Below are positions 56,906 through 64,000 of a DNA stretch of 64,000 nt, piece after piece. This DNA comes from Streptomyces cavernae (GTDB lineage: Bacteria > Actinomycetota > Actinomycetes > Streptomycetales > Streptomycetaceae). The DNA is taken from contig NZ_RPDJ01000027.1 of the NCBI RefSeq assembly GCF_004023625.1, positions 124,001-188,000 of the forward strand, in the 5' to 3' direction. Below the pieces are notes generated by a model. It ran no database searches, had not been told where the DNA came from, and saw only the letters and a list, made by a program, of their open reading frames with translations. The position numbers were made by a program, and so were the translations under genes. Position 1 is the stretch's first letter. Every line of letters starts with the position of its first letter.

Positions 56906-57543
56906 TCCGAGTGCTCGTCGCCGAGGACCAGTCCGCCGTGCGCGCCGGGCTCGTCCTCATCCTGCGCAGTGCGCCCGACATCGAGGTGGTCGGGGAGGCC
57001 GCGGACGGCGAGCAGGCGGTGACCCTGGCCCGCGAGCTGAAACCGGACGTCGTCCTGATGGACATTCAGATGCCGCGTCTGGACGGGGTGTCGGCCACCC
57101 GCCAGGTCGTCGCCGAACAACTCGCCGATGTCCTTGTACTCACCACCTTCGACCTCGACGAATACGTCTTCGGCGCACTGCGGGCCGGTGCCTCCGGGTT
57201 CCTGCTGAAGAACACGGAGGCGAAGGAGCTGCTCACGGCCGTGCGCACGGTGGCGCGTGGCGAGGGGCTGATCTCGCCCTCGGTGACCCGGCGGCTGATC
57301 GCGGAGTTCGCGGCGAAGCCGGTGGCGGAGCCGGGGCCGGACCCGGCGGTGCTCGACGCCCTCACCCGCCGCGAGCGCGAAGTGCTGTCGTGCCTCGGCG
57401 ATGGACTCTCCAACGCGGAGATCGCAGCTCGTCTCGACATGGCCGAGGCAACCGTGAAAACCCATGTCAGCAGGCTCCTCGGCAAGCTGGAGCTGCGCAG
57501 CCGGGTGCAGGCGGCGGTGTTGGCACAGGAGTTGGGAGTGTGA
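56902..57543 (+). CDS. NarL/LuxR-family response regulator
   Basis: 213 residues from GTG 56902 inside the kinase stop. Receiver with phosphoacceptor Asp54 in 'VVLMDIQMPRLDG' and Lys in 'ASGFLLKNTEAKEL'. LuxR-type helix-turn-helix 'LSNAEIAARLDMAEATVKTH'. Partner of the preceding kinase; target genes unknown. Confidence 0.93.
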   Translation: MIRVLVAEDQSAVRAGLVLILRSAPDIEVVGEAADGEQAVTLARELKPDVVLMDIQMPRLDGVSATRQVVAEQLADVLVLTTFDLDEYVFGALRAGASGFLLKNTEAKELLTAVRTVARGEGLISPSVTRRLIAEFAAKPVAEPGPDPAVLDALTRREREVLSCLGDGLSNAEIAARLDMAEATVKTHVSRLLGKLELRSRVQAAVLAQELGV

Positions 57544-57572
57544 GCGCGGGGCGGGCGTGAACGGGGGGCTTC

Positions 57573-57648
57573 CGCCGCGAGCCGGCGTTCCCGCCCCGCC
57601 ACACGATCACAGCTCACGCCGCGAGCCGGCGTTCCCGCCCCGCCACAC
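57573..57648. repeat. 32-bp direct repeat after the response regulator
   Basis: Two exact copies (57573-57604 and 57617-57648), starting CGCCGCGAGCCGGCG and ending CCCCGCCACAC, 12 bases apart. The 455-base gap to the chitinase (57544-57998) otherwise holds degenerate GC-rich repeats until the promoter at 57890. Confidence 0.85.
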
Positions 57649-57890
57649 CATCAGAAGCCCGCGCGGCCCACAGGCGCGTGCCGCACGGGGCGCCAACACG
57701 CGCAGCACACAAGGCACCCACAGCGCGCAAGGCATGCACAGCACCGAGGCACGGCGGCACGCGCGGCCTTCGTCAGACCGCACCCCGGCCCAGGCATGTC
57801 TCCGCCCCAATAGGGCCAACCAGCCACCCGGGCCGCGACTCGCCGGTCAATCCCGTTTACCCCTGTAACCCACGTATCAGCATCGTTCAC

Positions 57891-57923
57891 TGGTCCAGAC
57901 CTATTGACCGGTGGTCCAGACCT
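57891..57923 (+). promoter_or_regulatory. Chitinase promoter direct repeats TGGTCCAGACCT
   Basis: Two exact 12-mers at 57891 and 57912, 21 bases apart. This is the known direct-repeat operator of Streptomyces chitinase genes, and GGTCCAGACC resembles the DasR-responsive half-palindrome. TTGACC lies between the copies and may be the -35. The chitinase ATG is about 75 bases downstream. Confidence 0.85.
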
Positions 57924-57998
57924 TTCTATTCTCGCCGCACTGCGCTCATGCATCGCACTCGCGCTCACCGCATGCACCGAGACCCAAGGAGGCGCAGC

Positions 57999-59255
<1,257 letters not shown>

Positions 59256-59317
59256 CCGGATCTCTGAAGTGACCGGACCAGTGAAGTAACCGGACCGGTA
59301 AGCGTCACACGAAGTAG

Positions 59318-59360
59318 CAGGGGCCCTGTCCTGGGATTTCTCTCCGGGACAGGGCCCCTG
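59318..59360 (+). terminator. Chitinase terminator
   Basis: A 14-bp perfect stem (59318-59331 with 59347-59360) with a 15-base loop, 62 bases after the stop. Confidence 0.85.
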
Positions 59361-59615
59361 TCTCATGTCTCGGAGCGGGTGCCGCTCGTCACGCCACGGG
59401 ATCGCCGGTCACCGAAGAGGACTGCTCGCCACCGCACGGGGCCGCTCGCCACCGCGCAGGCACTCGCCACCGCACGGGGCACTCGTCATGGCACGGGCAC
59501 TCGCCACAGTATGGGCGCTGCCATCGCAGGACGCTCGTCACCGCACGGGACCGCTCGCCACCGCTGGGCCACTCGTCGTCACCGCACGGGCATCGTCACC
59601 GCACGGGACCGCACG
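59361..59615. repeat. Degenerate tandem repeats CTCGCCACCGCACGGG
   Basis: About twelve variable copies of a 15-22 base unit (CACTCGYCACCGCACGGG) between the chitinase terminator and the DUF2550 stop. The block starts right after one and ends at the other, so it is purely intergenic. No gene seen. Confidence 0.8.
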
Positions 59616-60068
59616 TCACGCCACGTTCACTCGCTGCCCGGGCGGGGCCGCCTCCAGCCAGGCGAGGAAGCCGGTCAGCGCGTCCTCGCTCATCGCCAGC
59701 TCCAGTCGGGTGCCGCGGTGCTGACAGGCGAGGATGATCGCGTCGGAGAGCAGCGCCAGTTCCTCCTCGCCCTCCGGGGCCCGGCGGCCGGCCACCTCGA
59801 TGGCCGAGCGTTCCAGGATGCGGCGGGGGCGGGGTGCGTAGGAGAAGACCCGGAACCACTCGATGCGGTCACCGTTGTAGCGGGCGATGCCGTAGCCCCA
59901 GCCCTTGCCGCTGGTGTCGCTCTTCTCCGGGGCGTTCCAGCGCAGACTGCAGTCGAAGGTGCCTCCGGAGCGCTGGATCAGTCTGCGGCGCAGGCCGAAG
60001 ACGAACAGCCCCACCGCTACGAGCACGATCACCAAGCCGCACACAGTCAGAGCGAGGACCATCGACAC
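59616..60068 (-). CDS. DUF2550 single-pass membrane protein
   Basis: 150 residues from GTG 60068 with GAGGAGG upstream. One N-terminal membrane helix (VLALTVCGLVIVLVAVGLFV) followed by a small cytoplasmic domain, 'GTFDCSLRWNAPEKSDTSGK' and 'GWGYGIARYNGDRIEWFRVF'. This gene sits next to atpC in most actinobacteria, but its role is unknown. 124 bases downstream of atpC, past a hairpin. Confidence 0.9.
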   Translation of the reverse strand: MSMVLALTVCGLVIVLVAVGLFVFGLRRRLIQRSGGTFDCSLRWNAPEKSDTSGKGWGYGIARYNGDRIEWFRVFSYAPRPRRILERSAIEVAGRRAPEGEEELALLSDAIILACQHRGTRLELAMSEDALTGFLAWLEAAPPGQRVNVA

Positions 60069-60118
60069 CGACCTCCTCGTCTCCTAGGTAACGGAACGGA
60101 AAACAGCACCCGCATTGC

Positions 60119-60168
60119 CTCAGCCGCGACCCGGTCCGGAGGAACCTCCGGTCCTGGCCGCGGCTGAG
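60119..60168 (-). terminator. Terminator after atpC
   Basis: Outer 10-bp stem CTCAGCCGCG/CGCGGCTGAG (60119-60128, 60159-60168) around an inner 7-bp stem CCGGAGG-AA-CCTCCGG (60136-60151). Lies 25 bases after the atpC stop. Confidence 0.75.
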
Positions 60169-60192
60169 TCACTTCCCTCGGGCGCGCCGGTT

Positions 60193-60567
60193 TCAGCGCG
60201 CCGCCACCGCTCGCAGACGAACGTCCGCGCGACGCTCGGCGGAGGCATCGTCCTCCCCCTTCGCGCGCTCGAGCGCCCGCTCCGCACGCTCGATGTCGAT
60301 CTCGTCCGACAGCTCGGCGATCTCGGCCAGCAGCGACAGCTTGTTGTCCGCGAACGAGACGAAACCGCCGTGCACCGCGGCGACGACCGTCCCTCCCTCG
60401 CTCGTACGGATGGTCACCGGGCCCGACTCCAGCACACCGAGCAGCGGCTGGTGTCCGGCCATGACGCCGATGTCGCCGGACGTGGTGCGCGCGACGACCA
60501 GGGTGGCCTCGCCGGACCAGACACTGCGGTCCGCGGCGACGAGCTCGACGTGCAGCTCAGCAGCCAA
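60193..60567 (-). CDS. atpC: ATP synthase epsilon subunit
   Basis: 124 residues, typical length. Beta-sandwich start 'MAAELHVELVAADRSVWSGE', 'GDIGVMAGHQPLLGVLE', and the two-helix C-terminus 'DIERAERALERAKG'. It couples gamma to the ring and can inhibit hydrolysis. Last gene of the atp operon, 156 bases after atpD, with a hairpin between. Confidence 0.95.
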   Translation of the reverse strand: MAAELHVELVAADRSVWSGEATLVVARTTSGDIGVMAGHQPLLGVLESGPVTIRTSEGGTVVAAVHGGFVSFADNKLSLLAEIAELSDEIDIERAERALERAKGEDDASAERRADVRLRAVAAR

Positions 60568-60634
60568 GGTGGGCTCCTCGGGTCACCACCCGATGATGGC
60601 CACCGGGTGTTGGGTCAAAGTCTAGTAGGCGTAC

Positions 60635-60666
60635 GAAGGGGGGCGGGACGCACCCCGCCCCCCTTC
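60635..60666 (-). promoter_or_regulatory. Hairpin between atpD and atpC
   Basis: A perfect 13-bp stem GAAGGGGGGCGGG (60635-60647) with its complement (60654-60666), loop of six. Within the operon, so it may act as a partial terminator or RNA-processing block lowering atpC expression relative to atpD. Confidence 0.65.
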
Positions 60667-60723
60667 AAGAGCACGAGGCTCACTGGAGTCAAGCGCTCCG
60701 GTCAAGAACCGGAACACGGGGCG

Positions 60724-62160
60724 TTAGGAGACGCCCAGCTCCTTCGCGTTCTTCTTCAGGTCCTCAAGACCACCGCACATGAAGAACGCCTGCTCCGGGA
60801 AGTGGTCGTACTCGCCGTCGCAGATCGCGTTGAACGCGGCGACCGACTCGTCCAGCGGTACGTCCGAACCGTCCACACCGGTGAACTGCTTCGCGGCGTG
60901 GGTGTTCTGGGACAGGAAGCGCTCCACGCGACGGGCCCGGTGGACGACGAGCTTGTCCTCCTCGCCGAGCTCGTCGATACCGAGGATCGCGATGATGTCC
61001 TGCAGGTCCTTGTTCTTCTGCAGGATGTTCTTCACCCGCATCGCGCAGTCGTAGTGGTCCTGCGAGATGTACCGCGGGTCGAGGATGCGGGACGTGGAGT
61101 CCAGCGGGTCGACAGCCGGGTAGATGCCCTTCTCGGAGATCGGACGGGACAGAACCGTCGTCGCGTCGAGGTGGGCGAAGGTGGTGGCCGGGGCCGGGTC
61201 GGTCAGGTCGTCGGCGGGGACGTAGATCGCCTGCATCGAGGTGATCGAGTGACCGCGCGTCGAGGTGATGCGCTCCTGGAGGAGACCCATCTCGTCGGCC
61301 AGGTTCGGCTGGTATCCCACCGCGGACGGCATACGGCCGAGCAGGGTGGACACCTCGGAACCGGCCTGGGTGAAGCGGAAGATGTTGTCGATGAAGAACA
61401 GCACGTCCTGCTTCTGCACATCGCGGAAGTACTCCGCCATGGTCAGGCCGGCCAGGGCGACGCGCAGACGGGTGCCCGGGGGCTCGTCCATCTGACCGAA
61501 GACGAGGGCGGTCTTGTCCAGAACGCCGGACTCTTCCATCTCCGCGATGAGGTCGTTGCCCTCACGGGTGCGCTCACCGACGCCCGCGAAGACGGAGACG
61601 CCCTCGTGGAGGTTGGCGACACGCATGATCATTTCCTGGATCAGCACGGTCTTGCCGACGCCGGCACCACCGAACAGACCGATCTTGCCGCCCCTGACGT
61701 AGGGGGTGAGAAGGTCGACGACCTTCAGGCCGGTCTCGAACATCTCGGTCTTGGACTCGAGCTGGTCGAAGTCGGGGGCCTTGCGGTGGATCGGCCAGCG
61801 CTCACCCTCGTAGGACTCGTCGACGTTCAGCACCTCACCGAGGGTGTTGAACACCTTGCCCTTGGTGAAGTCGCCGACCGGGACGCTGATTCCCGTGCCG
61901 GTGTCGGTGACCGGGGACTGGCGTACCAGGCCGTCGGTGGGCTGCATGGAGATCGTGCGGACCAGGCCGTCACCCAGGTGCTGGGCGACCTCGAGGGTCA
62001 GCGTCTTCTTCTCGCCCGCCTTGGCCGGGTCGGAGACCTCGACGTGAAGGGCGTTGTAAATCTCCGGCATCGCGTCGACGGGGAACTCCACGTCGACGAC
62101 CGGGCCGATGACCCGGGCGACGCGGCCCGTGGCAACGGCCGTCTCAACTGTCGTCGTCAT
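60724..62160 (-). CDS. atpD: ATP synthase beta subunit
   Basis: 478 residues. Walker A 'GLFGGAGVGKTVLI', catalytic Glu in 'AGVGERTREGNDL', Walker B 'DVLFFIDNIFRF' and 'SAVGYQPNLADEMGLLQERI'. This is the catalytic subunit of F1. Start overlaps the atpG stop by one base (TAATG). Confidence 0.97.
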   Translation of the reverse strand: MTTTVETAVATGRVARVIGPVVDVEFPVDAMPEIYNALHVEVSDPAKAGEKKTLTLEVAQHLGDGLVRTISMQPTDGLVRQSPVTDTGTGISVPVGDFTKGKVFNTLGEVLNVDESYEGERWPIHRKAPDFDQLESKTEMFETGLKVVDLLTPYVRGGKIGLFGGAGVGKTVLIQEMIMRVANLHEGVSVFAGVGERTREGNDLIAEMEESGVLDKTALVFGQMDEPPGTRLRVALAGLTMAEYFRDVQKQDVLFFIDNIFRFTQAGSEVSTLLGRMPSAVGYQPNLADEMGLLQERITSTRGHSITSMQAIYVPADDLTDPAPATTFAHLDATTVLSRPISEKGIYPAVDPLDSTSRILDPRYISQDHYDCAMRVKNILQKNKDLQDIIAILGIDELGEEDKLVVHRARRVERFLSQNTHAAKQFTGVDGSDVPLDESVAAFNAICDGEYDHFPEQAFFMCGGLEDLKKNAKELGVS

Positions 62161-63077
62161 TACCTGTCACTCCCCGCGGTCGCGTCGGCGAGGGCGCTCG
62201 CGCCACCGACGATCTCGCTGATTTCCTGGGTGATTTCGGCCTGGCGGGCCTGGTTGGCAAGCCGGGTGAGCGTCTCGATGAGCTCTCCCGCGTTGTCGGT
62301 CGCCGACTTCATCGCGCGCCGGGTGGCGGCGTGCTTCGACGCCGCCGACTGGAGCAGCGCGTTGTAGATGCGGCTCTCGACGTACCGCGGCAGCAGGGCG
62401 TCGAGGACGTCCTCCGCCGAGGGCTCGAAGTCGTACAGCGGGAGAATCTCGCCCTTCGGCGGGGCCTCCTCGGCGACCTCTTCGAGGCGGAGCGGCAGCA
62501 GACGGGCGTCGATCGCCGTCTGCGTCATCATCGACACGAACTCGGTGTAGACGATGTGGAGTTCGTCCACTCCGCCGTCCGCCGTGTCCTTCTCGATGGC
62601 CTCGATCAGGGGGCCGGCAACCTTCTTGGCGTCCGCGTACGTGGGCTCGTCGGTGAAGCCGGTCCACTGTTCCGCGATCTTCCGCTCACGGAAGTTGTAG
62701 TGGGCGACACCGCGGCGGCCGACGATGTACATGTCGACCTCCTTGCCCTCGCGCTCGAGGCGCTCGGTGAGCTGCTCCGCACCCTTGATGGCGTTGGAGT
62801 TGAAGGCGCCGGCCAGACCGCGGTCGCTCGTGAGGAGCAGCACCGCGGCGCGGGTCGGGTTGTCCGCCTCCGTGGTCAGCGGGTGCTTGGTGTTCGAACC
62901 CGTGCCCACCGCCGTGACCGCGCGTGTCAGCTCGGTCGCGTAGGGCGTGGAGGCCGCCACCTTGCGCTGCGCCTTGACGACGCGCGAGGCGGCGATCATC
63001 TCCATCGCCTTGGTGATCTTCTTGGTCGCGGTGACGGATCGGATGCGACGCTTGTAGACCCGGAGCTGAGCTCCCAT
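62160..63077 (-). CDS. atpG: ATP synthase gamma subunit
   Basis: 305 residues. Starts 'MGAQLRVYKRRIRSVTATKK', typical of gamma, with 'LLTSDRGLAGAFNSNAIKGA' and the C-terminal helix 'MKSATDNAGELIETLTRLAN'. It is the rotor shaft. The actinobacterial insertion (about 190-225) is present. 21 bases after atpA. Confidence 0.97.
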   Translation of the reverse strand: MGAQLRVYKRRIRSVTATKKITKAMEMIAASRVVKAQRKVAASTPYATELTRAVTAVGTGSNTKHPLTTEADNPTRAAVLLLTSDRGLAGAFNSNAIKGAEQLTERLEREGKEVDMYIVGRRGVAHYNFRERKIAEQWTGFTDEPTYADAKKVAGPLIEAIEKDTADGGVDELHIVYTEFVSMMTQTAIDARLLPLRLEEVAEEAPPKGEILPLYDFEPSAEDVLDALLPRYVESRIYNALLQSAASKHAATRRAMKSATDNAGELIETLTRLANQARQAEITQEISEIVGGASALADATAGSDR

Positions 63078-63098
63078 GAGTCAGGTCCCTTCCTTACG

Positions 63099-64000
63099 TC
63101 ACTTGGCGGCAGCGGCCGGGACGTCCTCGCCGAGCAGCTTGCCGTCCGAAGTCTCGAACTGCTTCTTGAACTCCGCGACGGCGTCGGTGATCGCCTGGAT
63201 CGTGTCGTCGGACATCTTGCCGCCCTCCTTGATGGAGGTCATGAGGCCCTGCTCCTTGCGGTGCAGGTACTCGTGGAGCTCCTTCTCGAAGCGGCGGATG
63301 TCGGCGACGGGGACGTCGTCCATCTTGCCGTTGGTGCCGGCCCAGATGGAGACGACCTGGTCCTCGGTGGCCATCGGCTGGTACTGCGGCTGCTTCAGCA
63401 GCTCGACCATGCGCTGACCACGCTCCAGCTGCGCCTTGGACGCGGCGTCCAGGTCGGAACCGAAGGCGGCGAACGCCTCCAGCTCACGGAACTGGGCGAG
63501 GTCCACGCGCAGACGGCCGGACACCTGGCGCATCGCCTTGTGCTGGGCGGAACCACCCACGCGGGAGACCGAGATACCGACGTTCAGGGCCGGGCGCTGA
63601 CCGGCGTTGAACAGGTCGGACTCCAGGAAGCACTGGCCGTCGGTGATGGAGATGACGTTGGTCGGGATGAACGCCGAGACGTCGTTGGCCTTGGTCTCGA
63701 CGATCGGCAGACCGGTCATCGAGCCGGCACCCATGTCGTCCGACAGCTTGGCGCAACGCTCCAGCAGACGGGAGTGCAGGTAGAAGACGTCACCCGGGTA
63801 GGCCTCACGGCCCGGCGGGCGGCGCAGCAGCAGGGACACGGCGCGGTAGGCGTCGGCCTGCTTCGAGAGGTCGTCGAAGATGATCAGGACGTGCTTGCCC
63901 TGGTACATCCAGTGCTGGCCGATGGCCGAACCGGTGTACGGGGCCAGGTACTTGAAGCCGGCCGGGTCGGACGCCGGGGCTGCGACGATCGTCGTGTACT
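63099..64000 (-). CDS. atpA: ATP synthase alpha subunit (5' end outside window)
   Basis: About 300 C-terminal residues are visible; the frame is open to the last base ('YTTIVAAPASDPAGFKYLAP' reads in before the internal ATG at 63908). Conserved 'HVLIIFDDLSKQADAYRAVS', 'LLLRRPPGREAYPGDVFYLH' and 'ISVSRVGGSAQHKAMRQ' identify alpha. The P-loop half lies beyond the window. Followed by atpG. Confidence 0.97.
   Translation of the reverse strand, partial: YTTIVAAPASDPAGFKYLAPYTGSAIGQHWMYQGKHVLIIFDDLSKQADAYRAVSLLLRRPPGREAYPGDVFYLHSRLLERCAKLSDDMGAGSMTGLPIVETKANDVSAFIPTNVISITDGQCFLESDLFNAGQRPALNVGISVSRVGGSAQHKAMRQVSGRLRVDLAQFRELEAFAAFGSDLDAASKAQLERGQRMVELLKQPQYQPMATEDQVVSIWAGTNGKMDDVPVADIRRFEKELHEYLHRKEQGLMTSIKEGGKMSDDTIQAITDAVAEFKKQFETSDGKLLGEDVPAAAAK

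Noticed and set aside
57573..57648. Attachment site pair of an integrated element
   Set aside because: The two copies are only 12 bases apart with no integrase or tRNA gene nearby.
59361..59615. CRISPR array
   Set aside because: Repeats are degenerate, unit length varies, there are no unique spacers of constant length and no cas genes.

Overview
The window is high-GC actinobacterial chromosome from a Streptomyces. The evidence is third-position GC bias, many GTG starts, Scy and FilP side by side, an IcmA identical in length and key residues to Streptomyces isobutyryl-CoA mutase, a SCO5389-family gene beside nucS, and the atp operon at the right end. From memory, the gene order follows the S. 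coelicolor SCO5370-SCO5430 region, read from atpA on the right to the phosphofructokinase/acetate genes on the left. No rRNA or tRNA gene, CRISPR array, prophage or intact transposase was found. This is mostly core chromosome with small lineage-specific scars.

Layout. 1-5 kb: a partial SAM methyltransferase, a C4-dicarboxylate symporter, and a divergent CitA/DcuS-type kinase with its regulator. 5-12.5 kb: a PPOX protein and central carbon genes pfkA, pta-ackA and pyk. 12.5-17 kb: a three-gene membrane/secreted module of unknown function and a thioredoxin-TPR co-chaperone. 17-22.3 kb: icmA under a strong operator-like palindrome, a MarR/MFS pair, and a divergent ArsR remnant that looks damaged together with the MFS gene. 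22.4-25.5 kb: a self-regulated SRPBCC/DUF4166/TetR operon and two small genes. 25.7-28.4 kb: three AIM24 genes, then an absC-like MarR gene. 28.4-32 kb: short terminal-inverted-repeat elements, a two-component pair and a PepSY protein. 32-35 kb: meaB, a thiolase and methylmalonyl-CoA epimerase. 35-40 kb: scy and filP, coiled-coil polar growth proteins. 40-45 kb: a collagen-like exported protein, a glycosyltransferase and an ABC-2 exporter. 45-52 kb: a luciferase-like oxidoreductase, SCO5389, nucS, a large membrane ATPase with a Pro-Thr-Glu tail, and a STAS protein. 52-60 kb: a TetR-controlled ABC exporter, cobalamin adenosyltransferase, a second two-component pair and a chitinase. 60-64 kb: atpC, atpD, atpG and partial atpA, all on the minus strand.

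Genes that work together. IcmA, MeaB, the epimerase, the thiolase and the adenosyltransferase form a B12-dependent acyl-CoA branch. pfkA, pta, ackA and pyk cover glycolysis and acetate overflow. scy and filP organise the hyphal tip. Most other genes are regulators paired with transporters or envelope proteins.

The least explained items are the collagen-like protein with its neighbouring glycosyltransferase, the DUF6230/DUF6114/Ser-Asp-rich module, the 847-residue ATPase with an exported repeat tail, the Asp-rich kinase and PepSY pair, and the CTAG-flanked short elements that fill the absC-kinase gap and reappear inside an ABC cassette. I did not find one convincing new defence or mobile system.
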